Virus record (IMG/VR): IMGVR_UViG_3300030060_001304 | Span: 1 to 22,781 of that record | From: a virus | DNA: 22,781 nucleotides | Reading direction: 5' to 3' (one strand) | Part shown: piece by piece, positions 1-8,698 of the stretch | Position numbering within the stretch: position 1 is the stretch's first letter | Layout: the number at the start of each line of letters is the position of its first letter | Notes under the pieces: generated by a model | What the model was told of the DNA's origin: nothing | The model's input: only the letters and a program-made list of their open reading frames with translations | Databases searched by the model: none | Position numbers and translations under genes: made by a program

Positions 1-1643
1 TCATACATGCGGTTGATGCCTTTATTATTGTCTCCGTCACCCAAACCTTTGACAGCATTGGTTGTCATTACAAACTCACCGGGCATCAGCATAGCTCTAA
101 CGCTGTCTTTGCCGGGAGTTCCCTCATTAGGCATGATACCGCCTACACGGCGCGGGAAAATCTCTCCACCTTCTGCTGCATACTGACCCAAACCTTGAGT
201 ATACGTTGTAGGAACAAACACGTCCCCTGTAGCATATTGAGGAGTATAACCAGCAAGTAAGAAGCGGTCCTTATTATCTAAATAATACTGATTAGGACCC
301 ATAAGTCTATCCATCTCCTCATCAGTGTCATCGTCTTCATCGGGTTTGTCAAAAACACCACCAGCGTATAAGCCTGCGCCAGCTAATGCGGCACCGGGTA
401 AATAAGTTCTTGTAAGACCCGGAGCGGCGCTTTGAGCGAGTTTTGCAGCAGCGTCTAAATTTTTCGCTGTGGCAGGTATGTTATTTGCTTTTAATATTTC
501 TTGAGGCGTAGGTCCAGAAGGTAAAAAAGCATCCTTCATAGAGGGTAAAAAGTCTTTCCCACCGGGAGTGAAAGCATCTTGAACGCTTTCAAAAAATCCC
601 GGTGTTTCAGGAATGTTTGAAAAAACGGCTTCACCTGTGGGAGTTACAGTCGCTGCGGGAGCCGTAGTCGCAGCAGAGCCTGTTTGAGTCGCAGCAAATC
701 TTCCTTGAACGGGATCAGTGCCTTTAGCAAAAGGGCTAGTCTCAAGAAATGTTCCGTCGGCGGCTGTCGTACCAGCTACATCTGTCGCACCCGTCACGAC
801 ATCACCGGGACTAGTAGCACCCGTCTCTGTCGCACTAGCCACTGTGTCTTGAACTATATCACTTTGAGCCAGAGTAGCAGACTCTGCTGGAGCACTCAGG
901 GTCATCGCTTGCGTGAAGCTAGACTGCATTGGGTTAGTTGCTACGTTTTTAACGCCCTTAGTAAAGCCCTCTAAGAAGTTGCCTTTACCAGCAGACAAAC
1001 CGCTAGACACACCTTGGCTGACTCCGCCAATCGCGCCCCCAATCAAACCCGCTGTAACAGCTTCTTTTAGGCTTCCACCCTGTATTAGCGTTCCAATACC
1101 CGCGCCTAAAGCACCGGCATACATCATGTTAAACCCAAGTCCAGCCGGACCTAAGACAAAAGGTAAAACAAAAGGTGCCGCCTTTTTGACTACCTTAGTC
1201 ACACCCTTGAGAGCTTTGCTCACGCCTTTAGCTAGTTTGCTTACACCCTTTTTTACGCCCTTAAACAGCTTCTTCAGAAAGAACTCAGGCATACCTGTGT
1301 CTGGATTGATGGAGTTTACACCAGAACCAACCACATATCGCTCTGGGTCCTCTACGCCAAGTTCTCGCAGGTGACTAAATATAGAGTCCCGTAGCTTCGG
1401 GTTGTCGTCAATCAGGGCCTTTGGGACAATCAACTCACCAGTTTCAACGTGAGCAACGGTGTCATCACCGTATCGACCGTAAGATGCCATGCGCGTAGCG
1501 ATAGGCTCAAACGTAGCGATACCGGCAGATCCAAACTCCTGCGCCGCTTCTTCTCGCTCCAGAGCTTCGATCTCGTGGTCTTCCATATAGAAATCGGCTA
1601 TACCGCCCGCTGGAAACTCAAGAACCTCTGCTGCTTGTGCCAT
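1..1643 (-). CDS. Large virion protein with membrane-active features, 3' end missing
   Basis: An open frame starts at ATG 1643 and runs 547 codons without a stop to the window edge, so the C-terminus is missing. Visible parts: an acidic N-terminal region; a DxV...GE motif at residues 60-73; a lysine-rich helix at 122-155 with repeated KGV units, about 12 Lys and no acidic residue; a Gly/Ala-rich hydrophobic stretch at 158-212 like a glycine zipper; a Thr/Ala/Pro-rich low-complexity region at 245-345; a very acidic patch at 434-446 (DEDDDTDEE); and a C-terminal GKDSVRAMLMPGEFVM block at 511-526. That last block resembles one seen near the ends of many tail tape-measure and marine phage virion proteins. 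Its place at the end of the tail operon, together with the membrane-seeking segments, suggests a protein ejected with the DNA or spanning the tail. This is an inference. The start has an AGGGA sequence about 9 bases upstream. Confidence 0.7.
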   Translation of the reverse strand, partial: MAQAAEVLEFPAGGIADFYMEDHEIEALEREEAAQEFGSAGIATFEPIATRMASYGRYGDDTVAHVETGELIVPKALIDDNPKLRDSIFSHLRELGVEDPERYVVGSGVNSINPDTGMPEFFLKKLFKGVKKGVSKLAKGVSKALKGVTKVVKKAAPFVLPFVLGPAGLGFNMMYAGALGAGIGTLIQGGSLKEAVTAGLIGGAIGGVSQGVSSGLSAGKGNFLEGFTKGVKNVATNPMQSSFTQAMTLSAPAESATLAQSDIVQDTVASATETGATSPGDVVTGATDVAGTTAADGTFLETSPFAKGTDPVQGRFAATQTGSAATTAPAATVTPTGEAVFSNIPETPGFFESVQDAFTPGGKDFLPSMKDAFLPSGPTPQEILKANNIPATAKNLDAAAKLAQSAAPGLTRTYLPGAALAGAGLYAGGVFDKPDEDDDTDEEMDRLMGPNQYYLDNKDRFLLAGYTPQYATGDVFVPTTYTQGLGQYAAEGGEIFPRRVGGIMPNEGTPGKDSVRAMLMPGEFVMTTNAVKGLGDGDNNKGINRMY

Positions 1644-1704
1644 TTTTCAATTCCCTGATATAAGGTTTCCCGCAGTCTAACCTTTTTTTTCAAACACGTC
1701 TACT

Positions 1705-1995
1705 CTATGACGTGCTTACAGTTACTGTTCCTATCGACCCCGTCGCGGAGAAAGCCCCGCTAAAAATTTCTGTCTTACCAACTACTTTTAAGAAACCGCC
1801 ATCTGCAATGTAAATATCGCCCTGCTGAAGCAAGTTGTTATTACCATCAGTTGGCACCTCTTGAAAATTAAGCTGGGGATTCTGCATTTGCCTCAAAAAT
1901 ATCTCTAAGGCTCTCACCAAATCCGTGATGTATTGCTCATTTACCTCTTTTGGAGGAGTGGGCAACCTTGGAAAAGGCGTGACATTAGTAGCCAT
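1705..1995 (-). CDS. Small tail-region protein, unknown function
   Basis: The protein has 96 residues. I chose ATG 1995 because it overlaps the stop of the upstream gp10-like gene as TAATG. A longer frame from 2046 exists but would run back into that gene. The N-terminus is proline-rich (PFPRLPTPP), then a helix (about residues 18-38) with alternating charged and hydrophobic residues, then a QGDIYIADGGFLKVVG segment that should form beta strands, and a Gly/Ser/Thr-rich end. Proteins like this sit after tail stabilisation genes in marine phages, but I know of no assigned role. The coupling to the gp10-like gene suggests a minor tail component. Confidence 0.75.
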   Translation of the reverse strand: MATNVTPFPRLPTPPKEVNEQYITDLVRALEIFLRQMQNPQLNFQEVPTDGNNNLLQQGDIYIADGGFLKVVGKTEIFSGAFSATGSIGTVTVSTS

Positions 1996-3881
1996 TATCT
2001 TCTCCCGTCCATTCTTAGATCTACTCTTGGACTGCCCAAACGCCATCTCGTGCCAGCAGAAGAGGAGTCAACCTTAATACTAAACGACCGTCCCCTTAAT
2101 CTTACGTCCGCCTTGTTTGTGAACTGTTCAAACGGTACGGTAGTAGAAGTTGCCGTGCGATCTACTTTGGCTAGATCAGATTGAAGATAGCTACCACCCG
2201 GAAAATTGTTAGTTTGTAAGGTCACATTAACTGTAGGGTCCGTATTAGTTGACCCGGTAAAGGTAAAATCAGGGATTATTCTTCTTATGAAGCTAAATTT
2301 GTCCCCTTCGCCAATATCAATCGGGCTAGACTCAATACTAGCGGTTAAGATTGAGCCGTCGTCCGTGTAACCAGATTCGTGATTATACAAATAGTTATTG
2401 GCTGCTCCTATTGGGAAGTCTCTTATACCTCTATCTATAAACGCCGTCCGACCCAAATCACCGTAGTACCATAAGTTTTCTGCATAATTAAAGATCACAT
2501 ACCTATCGTTTTCACCATCGCCGCCATTTGCCAACGAGTTGCTGCTAGATGTATAAAACCAGATAACCTCGCTAAACTCTGATATGATCCCAGCATACAC
2601 TTTTTCAAACTGGTCAAAGTCAAAGTCGAAAAACACATGTTCTGTTACCGTGCAGGGCAGTTGTTGAGTCTTACCATCGTATAAGTAAAAATTCTGTTTA
2701 CCCATCCAGAAGACTGCATCTTCTACGGCAACCGCTGCATTTGGGCCCATAATCGTAATGTTGGAAGCCAGAGGCTGTATACCAAAGGTAAACGGTGCAC
2801 CTATGAACTGCATTGAATGAACGGAACTATTTGTAAATACAACTATCTCACGCTTTGTCTCTATGGCTTTTACAAACTGAGATCCTGTGCCTATACGTAA
2901 GTCACCTGCCGTGTTTGTAGCGGTTGGGTTCCAATCAAGCACATTTTCTTGGTCAGAAAAACGAATTAACAAAGGATCTTGTGTCGTGCTGCCTACTGGA
3001 TTTGTCCCAAAGGCTATTACATGCCTATCAACATCCGATACCAATATTTGCTTTGCTATGACAGGTGTTTCATTAGCACCGCCGATTGTGCCGATTTCAA
3101 CAGCCCTGTTAGAGAAACCATCATCTTTTATCCAATAATAAATACCGCCATCTCTTGGGTTTATTATTAAGTTTTCTCCAAAATTATCGTGACTCCACAG
3201 TCTTAATTGAGTGGTTACACCAATAGATGCAGCAGAACCCCAAGTGCCTCTGCCCCATGTACCGGCACCCCAACCAGTGCCGCCAACGCCGTTAGCTAAA
3301 CCAGAATTTATTTGATATACCCCGTCTACGCCGGAACCACCATTACCGCTATCGCTGGCATTTGCCGTAACGGTTGCACCAGATGTATCTTTTGCTTCAA
3401 AAGTGTATGTGTTAGAGGTGGGGGCACTGGTTACCTGATATTCTTGATTTAGAACAGCCGCAGTTACGTTTCCACCAAGACTTACTGCACCAGATATTGT
3501 TACGTGGTCCCCGGTAACTGCTCCATGATTACTATCGGTAGCGGTTATTGTAGAGCTACCGTTTGTTGCGGCAAAAGTTATGCTGTTTGTAGATGTTTTC
3601 CTAATCGGAGTTACGTCGTAAAACTGCTGACCCTCTTCTATGTAGTATTTAACCTCTGTTCCTAAACCCAATAAATTAGAACCGTCCAGAGCCGACCAGT
3701 TAAACAGCCCTCTGGCCGTGCCCACATATGTGTTAGTGCTATATTTTTCCCAGCCGCCTATTATTTCCGGAAAACCAAGACGAAACCTTACTCTATCACA
3801 ATCTACCCAACCACCTTCGTTAGTGTAGGATGTAACATCTCTATTTATACCGGGTTTAAATAGCAGTTTTGTTAACGGCAC
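1995..3881 (-). CDS. Tail stabilisation protein, P22 gp10-like
   Basis: The protein has 628 residues and starts at GTG 3881, three bases after the previous stop. The N-terminus (LLFKPGINRDVTSY, then GGWVDCDRVRFR and GFPEIIGGWEKY) is the signature opening of phage proteins related to the P22 packaged-DNA stabilisation protein gp10, which plugs the tail hub. The rest is beta-rich. It includes segments such as RLWSHDNFGENLIINPRDGGIYYW and a long C-terminal beta domain, as expected of a propeller-like hub protein. P22 gp10 is about 470 residues. Much of the excess here is an insert at residues 96-220, rich in Ser, Thr, Gly and Ala, which ends in a WGAGTWGRGTWGS motif. Its stop overlaps the next gene. 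Family assignment is from memory of the conserved N-terminus; I am fairly confident. Confidence 0.8.
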   Translation of the reverse strand: MPLTKLLFKPGINRDVTSYTNEGGWVDCDRVRFRLGFPEIIGGWEKYSTNTYVGTARGLFNWSALDGSNLLGLGTEVKYYIEEGQQFYDVTPIRKTSTNSITFAATNGSSTITATDSNHGAVTGDHVTISGAVSLGGNVTAAVLNQEYQVTSAPTSNTYTFEAKDTSGATVTANASDSGNGGSGVDGVYQINSGLANGVGGTGWGAGTWGRGTWGSAASIGVTTQLRLWSHDNFGENLIINPRDGGIYYWIKDDGFSNRAVEIGTIGGANETPVIAKQILVSDVDRHVIAFGTNPVGSTTQDPLLIRFSDQENVLDWNPTATNTAGDLRIGTGSQFVKAIETKREIVVFTNSSVHSMQFIGAPFTFGIQPLASNITIMGPNAAVAVEDAVFWMGKQNFYLYDGKTQQLPCTVTEHVFFDFDFDQFEKVYAGIISEFSEVIWFYTSSSNSLANGGDGENDRYVIFNYAENLWYYGDLGRTAFIDRGIRDFPIGAANNYLYNHESGYTDDGSILTASIESSPIDIGEGDKFSFIRRIIPDFTFTGSTNTDPTVNVTLQTNNFPGGSYLQSDLAKVDRTATSTTVPFEQFTNKADVRLRGRSFSIKVDSSSAGTRWRLGSPRVDLRMDGRR

Positions 3882-3884
3882 AGT

Positions 3885-4457
3885 TTAGATCTCATCGGGC
3901 CAGTCGTTGATTTTTGCGATAGTTTTTAAAGAACCGTCTAAATTACGCTCATCTTTAAATAAGGCCATAAATGCTGTAAGATCTGCTGCACCATTCAAAG
4001 CTGTTTCTATCTCTCCGCATTTAGTGCGAACAGCATCTCTGTATGTAGTAACTGAACTAGGTATGGCTGTGGATTTTTCAGCCTTACGAGTAACATACCA
4101 GTCATGCACGGCTAGTTTGTCGTTTGCCGTGCGCTTTGTTTGTGCTACCCACACAGACTTGAGGCCTAGTGTCACTATTTGCTTGCCTGTCATTGGATCG
4201 TTTACAGCTTTACCATCTGAGTCCACCTCATTAACGTCTGTCAGGCTTTTTGGAATCAACGTGCCATCGGTCTGCCTACCCCAATAAAAGCGGTTATCAA
4301 ACGATGCTTCTGAAGCTGGTGGATCTTCCCAAACTATCTTAAAAGTAGCTTTCTGCGAGTCAGAATAACGCATCCACACCTTTGAGTGTTGGTTGCCGCT
4401 ATCATCAACCCACTCTCGACCTTCTTTTAAGGTTCTTCCATTATGTTTCCACGGCAT
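3885..4457 (-). CDS. Tail fibre-associated protein, unknown function
   Basis: The protein has 190 residues, with a good AGGAGA ribosome site ahead of ATG 4457. The N-terminus (MPWKHNGRTLKEGREWVDDSG) is polar, followed by a WEDPPASEASFDNRFYWGR segment. The C-terminal half has a DWYVTRKAEK motif, a helical stretch with TTYRDAVRTKCGEIETAL, and it ends in DWPDEI. That C-terminal pattern (DWY.xRKxE, then a helix with Arg-Asp, then a final DWP) is reminiscent of small phage proteins next to tail fibre genes that act as fibre assembly chaperones. It lies directly between a large fibre gene and the gp10-like gene, which fits that role. The chaperone idea is an inference. Confidence 0.7.
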   Translation of the reverse strand: MPWKHNGRTLKEGREWVDDSGNQHSKVWMRYSDSQKATFKIVWEDPPASEASFDNRFYWGRQTDGTLIPKSLTDVNEVDSDGKAVNDPMTGKQIVTLGLKSVWVAQTKRTANDKLAVHDWYVTRKAEKSTAIPSSVTTYRDAVRTKCGEIETALNGAADLTAFMALFKDERNLDGSLKTIAKINDWPDEI

Positions 4458-4466
4458 TTCTATCTC

Positions 4467-6977
4467 CTATCGGGCATTAGCAAATTTGAATGGGGCTTCG
4501 GCAAAGGCAAGGTAGATATAGGTGCTTGCTGCGTTCATATTGTCAAAATCCGTTCTTAGCTTAAATCCATTACTAACAAAATCTATATGAGGTGGACCAC
4601 TAGTGTTTTCTGCTCCATTGTCTTGCGCCTCAATCCTCACATCTATTTCATTTTTTGCATTGGGAAGACGTTTGTTGTCAAACATATGCCAGCCCCCGCT
4701 AGCTGTACGCTTAATCATAAGCCACGCTGGCCTAAAGCCTGTGAAGACAAACGCACCATTTGCATTACCATTGCCAGTATATGATCCAATTTTGCTGTAG
4801 CCTTCAACACTGGCAAAAGAGTACATAACATAATCTCCAGTGCCAAAATAACTGCCGTATGAACCTAATCCAACAAGAGTGTTGCTAAGGCTTTGGAACC
4901 AATTACCTGCACCGCCAGCTTGAGCCGTTCCGGCTGTTGTATCAAGTAGTATAACATCTTCAGTATTCTCACCGAAAGAATTGTGCCAAATTTGCCAATT
5001 ACCAGTGCTACGATTTTTGAAAATAATCCAATCTGGTTTTACGCCCAAACCGTGCGCCACAGTTCTTTCTGCATCAGGCATAGTAAAAGTAGCTATACTA
5101 AACTTAGAAGTGGTATTCGCACTTAAACCAGTCAACGCTTGAGTGCCATCACTTAAACCTGCGTTTGACATTGATGAATAACCTGTACCATCTATGTTAA
5201 ACGTATTCGCAGAACCGCCAGCTTCCCAGTTCCAACCGACATAAGTTTTAGTATTTGCGTTCCATTCGTTTGTGGCTGTACCAGCAGTGCTAGTATATGC
5301 AACGGTAAAACCATCAGCATCAAATGATTTAAACCAATCTTGATTTGTTACATTATATTCTGCGGCATTACCACTTGATTGCAAATATCTGTGTGGGCCT
5401 CGTACACTATCTTGAAGTTCATGTGATAAAGCATCACTGCGAGATTTAATCCAAACCCAGTCTGGCTGGAATCCTACTCCAGTAATTGCATTTCCAGTGC
5501 TACCATCACCAGTATACAATACTGTATTAAAATGATCGTCAGCTTGGCTGCTTTGTCCGGGGCCGATTGTTATGTCAGGAAGATTGGATGTGCATAAAGC
5601 TAAAAAACCAGAGGGTGGGGCATATTCAAACGTGCCAATGCCGTTGTCATCTGCGTTGGCTGACGATACGTTTGCACTGTCTTGACCAAAATTAAATTTT
5701 AAAACAACACTGTAACCATCACTAGCGGCGGCTGGCACTACTGTTGTGATTCCTGTAATGTCAATGTCAAAATTAGTTACAATAGCTGAACCATTTTTAT
5801 AAAATGATAACTGTTTATCATCCATATTCAAAGCAACACCAAGAATATCCCCAGCGGATAAAGTCCCATAGTCATTGTCAGTGAGTGTGTTGTTATGTCT
5901 AATTTCACCGCCAACGTGGTTGTAGAATAAAACAACGCCAGTAGTGTCATTAAAATCGCTTGTGGCGTGAGGCACAGTATTTTGGTTCATAATACCGCAG
6001 AAAATTTCTGTCATCGTGCCAGCGTCAAATTCTACTTCCCAATACCACTTGCCAGAAGAAACACCGTGTGTGCCTCTGACAGATTGCCATCCGCTACTTG
6101 ACGGTGCGGCACAGTGTAAGTTGCCTTCTGAAAGCGTCCAATTAGCGGTTGTGCTTTGACTTAAAGGATTAAGCGTAGCAAAGTTGTTTGTGGGGCTGTC
6201 TAGCACGACATCTTCCGCAACTAGGTTACTTGCAGTAAAATCAATATTGTTTGAACCTGAATCATTGCCAATATCTGAATCATTATCAAATTTAAGATAA
6301 AACCCTGCGTCGCCCAATGTCAAACCTGACACATCTTTTGGAACCCAAACTCCGTCTTTTGTTTCTGCTAGATCACTGATTGCAACATCTTGACCATCAA
6401 TAGAAATAAACTCCGCTATATACCCTGCTAAATCTTGAGAATCACTAACACTACCAATTCTCATGGTGCTTCCTGTATGCCAAGTAACATCCGTATTCTG
6501 TCCCGGATAAGAATTTAAAGCCTGTAGTTCACCATTGACATAGAATTTTGCTCTGTCTGCCGCTGTAGATTGCGTGGTATCAATAATTAAGGCGAGATGA
6601 TACCATGCACTCGGATCCCGGAAAAGACGACTGACTCCTGACGTGGGTTGCACATAGGCTTGCCAACTGCCCGCATTATTGTCATAAATGTAAATACTAT
6701 TGTCTGTAAAAAACTGAAGCATAAGCCCAGCACTGTCTGCCCAAAATGGAGTGCAAACTCCTGATACTGATATACCAGCACGTTTTACCCAACAGCTTAT
6801 CGTAACTTTTTTTCTATTAGTTGCTGTCGGAGATGCAGAAGATATTGTGAGGTATCCACCAGACGCATCATCTATTTTTAACGATTTGTCAATGGTGTGA
6901 CTAAAAAACGAACCTAGCGAACCGCCGGGAGAGCCAGAGCCGCCAAGTCCAGCAGTGTTTGATTTAATTAGACTCAT
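4467..6977 (-). CDS. Tail fibre / receptor-binding protein with LamG-like and SPRY-like domains
   Basis: The protein has 836 residues. ATG 6977 overlaps the stop of the previous fibre gene as TAATG. A Gly/Ser-rich leader (residues 8-22) is followed by a concanavalin/LamG-like beta-sandwich at about 30-230, with SCWVKRAG, WYHLALIID, KFYVNGE and MRIGS segments. A SPRY/B30.2-like domain lies at about 285-432: SSGKWYWEVEFD, GDILGVALNMDDKQLSFYKNG. The C-terminal third holds three related units with GVGFQPDWVWIKSRS (about 500), GLGVKPDWIIFKNRS (645) and FTGFRPAWLMIKRTA (748). The protein ends in YIYLAFAEAPFKFANAR, a common end of marine phage fibre proteins. The two carbohydrate- or protein-binding folds point to host-surface recognition. 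No chaperone-cleavage or enzymatic motif was seen. Confidence 0.85.
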   Translation of the reverse strand: MSLIKSNTAGLGGSGSPGGSLGSFFSHTIDKSLKIDDASGGYLTISSASPTATNRKKVTISCWVKRAGISVSGVCTPFWADSAGLMLQFFTDNSIYIYDNNAGSWQAYVQPTSGVSRLFRDPSAWYHLALIIDTTQSTAADRAKFYVNGELQALNSYPGQNTDVTWHTGSTMRIGSVSDSQDLAGYIAEFISIDGQDVAISDLAETKDGVWVPKDVSGLTLGDAGFYLKFDNDSDIGNDSGSNNIDFTASNLVAEDVVLDSPTNNFATLNPLSQSTTANWTLSEGNLHCAAPSSSGWQSVRGTHGVSSGKWYWEVEFDAGTMTEIFCGIMNQNTVPHATSDFNDTTGVVLFYNHVGGEIRHNNTLTDNDYGTLSAGDILGVALNMDDKQLSFYKNGSAIVTNFDIDITGITTVVPAAASDGYSVVLKFNFGQDSANVSSANADDNGIGTFEYAPPSGFLALCTSNLPDITIGPGQSSQADDHFNTVLYTGDGSTGNAITGVGFQPDWVWIKSRSDALSHELQDSVRGPHRYLQSSGNAAEYNVTNQDWFKSFDADGFTVAYTSTAGTATNEWNANTKTYVGWNWEAGGSANTFNIDGTGYSSMSNAGLSDGTQALTGLSANTTSKFSIATFTMPDAERTVAHGLGVKPDWIIFKNRSTGNWQIWHNSFGENTEDVILLDTTAGTAQAGGAGNWFQSLSNTLVGLGSYGSYFGTGDYVMYSFASVEGYSKIGSYTGNGNANGAFVFTGFRPAWLMIKRTASGGWHMFDNKRLPNAKNEIDVRIEAQDNGAENTSGPPHIDFVSNGFKLRTDFDNMNAASTYIYLAFAEAPFKFANAR

Positions 6978-8134
6978 TAGGTCAAAGCTCCAGAAACCGT
7001 AACCAACACTTGATTAGCACCTGTGCCTATACAGAAGTAAGATAGTTGATACACACCAGCAGTCCCTATCGCAGTTAGGGCTGTAGCGTTTATTGCTACT
7101 TCACCACCAACTGTAATCGTTTGACCGTTAGCATTGCTCAAATGGATGTTGCCTGATTGACCAGCCGTCTCATTAGAAAAAGATAATAAACAGCCGTCAC
7201 TCGCTACAGTGATAGTAAAATCATTACTTAAAGCCATATTACAATCGGCGGTATCTGGGCTTGTTCCTGTGCCTAAACTAACAGTGGTTATTGTGCCTTT
7301 TGCTCTTCCTGAAACAGATACGTCATTGTTGATGGTCAAAGATACGTCATCTTCCACCGTCATCACCGCAGTGCCGTCCCGTTGTTGGAAGATAATGTCC
7401 TTTGCGTCCACAACGGGCTTAATCACAACATCACTTGAGGAATTAGTGATATTCAATATCTCCGTACCACCCGCTAAAAACTTAAAATCGTTGCCAGCAG
7501 CATCAAGTTGTATATCTCCAGCGGTGTCTATAATCAAGTCACCCGTGTCATTAACGATGTAAGAGTTAGTGCCACCATGATACAGGTTCAAATCCTCACC
7601 CGCGCCTAATGTTAGACGACCCACTGCACTATCGCCCGTCAGATCATCTGCATCAGCGTCTTGACCGATAGCCAGTTGACCGTGTGTTGCATTTAAATTG
7701 GTCAAGGCATTAACGACGGCTGCGCCACTACCCCCACCATCAAGATAGACCATAGCCACTTGACCATTCGGTATGGTTACATTTGCCCCAGACCCTTGAC
7801 TTATGATGATACTGTACGGACCTGAACTACCACTATCTGTAGTAGCGTTCTCAATAAGGTGAACTCTACTTATATTATTGGGCGCTATCGTAATCGTGCA
7901 ATTAGAGTCAAGTGCACCTGTATATTTTATATACATGGATCTAGCTGGATCGGTTGATCCATCAGCTATTGTGCTTGTATGCGTATCGGCATTGTCAGTT
8001 ATAGATTCAGTGCCGAAACCGAACGCTTCAGCAATAAGCTCAAGATTAGTATTGGTTGTAGTTCCCCAAGTACCAGAACCATCGCCAGTACCTAGCTCAT
8101 TAAGTCTTAAATCATTTACATAGGTGCTTGCCAT
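6977..8134 (-). CDS. Tail fibre protein
   Basis: The protein has 385 residues and starts at ATG 8134 after a GGACGG ribosome site. The N-terminus (MASTYVNDLRLNELGTGDGS then GTWGTTTNTNLELIAEAFGF) is a typical virion-attachment segment of marine phage fibres. The middle has beta-repeat blocks of the form GDLIIDTAGDIQLDAAGND and GTAVMTVEDDVSLTINNDV, which probably form an extended beta fibre. The C-terminal 100 residues form a beta-rich head with GNIHLSNANGQTITVGGE and YFCIGTGANQVLVTVSGAL. It lies directly upstream of the 836-residue fibre gene and is translationally coupled to it, so the two may form a proximal/distal pair. The trimer and pairing ideas are inference; the fibre assignment is fairly secure from repeat type and position. 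Confidence 0.8.
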   Translation of the reverse strand: MASTYVNDLRLNELGTGDGSGTWGTTTNTNLELIAEAFGFGTESITDNADTHTSTIADGSTDPARSMYIKYTGALDSNCTITIAPNNISRVHLIENATTDSGSSGPYSIIISQGSGANVTIPNGQVAMVYLDGGGSGAAVVNALTNLNATHGQLAIGQDADADDLTGDSAVGRLTLGAGEDLNLYHGGTNSYIVNDTGDLIIDTAGDIQLDAAGNDFKFLAGGTEILNITNSSSDVVIKPVVDAKDIIFQQRDGTAVMTVEDDVSLTINNDVSVSGRAKGTITTVSLGTGTSPDTADCNMALSNDFTITVASDGCLLSFSNETAGQSGNIHLSNANGQTITVGGEVAINATALTAIGTAGVYQLSYFCIGTGANQVLVTVSGALT

Positions 8135-8144
8135 TTTTCCGTCC

Positions 8145-8687
8145 TTACGCTGCTATGTCTGTCCAGTTAGGTGTTTGTGATACAGATACCCCAGACCAGC
8201 TTGGAGTCTGTGATGGAGAGATTGGTCTGTAAAGTATTTCCTCTCCAACTGAACCTGTTGCCGAAACTCCTGTTACAGAAAATCCTAAAGATAGAATAGG
8301 TGCGCTTGTGCCTGTACCTGCTGACGCTGTACCTGATACCCCCGTTACAGCAAAAGTCGCAGCGCCCGTTACACTCGCACTACCTATCGCACTGGTTCCA
8401 GCAGACCCTGTAACAGCAAAAGCCGCTGTACCTGTTACACTTACACTTCCAACTGACGTTGTACCCGCTACGCCAGTTACCGCAAAAGCCGCTGTACCTG
8501 TTACACTTGCGGTTCCTGCCGCTCCTGTTCCAACTACCCCTGTTACCGCAAAAACAGACGAGGCATCAGAGGTTACATTGCCAGCCGCTCCTGTTCCAAC
8601 TACTCCTGTTACCTCTACGCCAGAGCCTTGGTTCCAAGCACCAGAACCCCAAGTTCCTCGTCCCCAACCTGTAAGAAGATCTGACAC
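8145..8687 (-). CDS. Tail-region repeat protein with 22-residue repeats
   Basis: The protein has 180 residues and starts at GTG 8687. There is an in-frame stop just upstream, and GAGGT lies at a good distance ahead of the GTG. Residues 7-18 read GWGRGTWGSGAW, a motif also present in the gp10-like protein. Residues 24-150 hold five to six copies of a 22-residue unit such as FAVTGVVGTGAAGTASVTG, in which FAVTG starts each copy. The C-terminus has two SQTPxW motifs. The repeat should form beta strands, and it resembles beta-solenoid or stacked fibre repeats. It lies between a conserved small structural gene and the tail fibre, so a tail structural or fibre-neck role is likely. I do not recognise a characterised family. 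Confidence 0.7.
   Translation of the reverse strand: MSDLLTGWGRGTWGSGAWNQGSGVEVTGVVGTGAAGNVTSDASSVFAVTGVVGTGAAGTASVTGTAAFAVTGVAGTTSVGSVSVTGTAAFAVTGSAGTSAIGSASVTGAATFAVTGVSGTASAGTGTSAPILSLGFSVTGVSATGSVGEEILYRPISPSQTPSWSGVSVSQTPNWTDIAA
8238..8618 (-). repeat. 66-bp tandem repeats in tail-region protein
   Basis: Five to six copies of a 66-bp unit encode the 22-residue unit starting FAVTG. The protein units are more alike than the DNA copies, so selection on the protein is likely. The last copies are degenerate and merge with the C-terminal domain. Confidence 0.75.
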
Positions 8688-8698
8688 AGATTACCTCA

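Noticed and set aside
684-1658. Long open frames on the plus strand opposite the large virion protein
   Set aside because: The minus-strand frame is open for 547 codons and makes a sensible virion protein. The plus-strand products are low-complexity and lack ribosome sites. All other plus-strand frames in the window likewise lie opposite real genes.
1996-2046. Longer start of the 96-residue gene
   Set aside because: It would overlap the end of the gp10-like gene by 17 codons, whereas ATG 1995 gives the TAATG overlap seen repeatedly in this operon.
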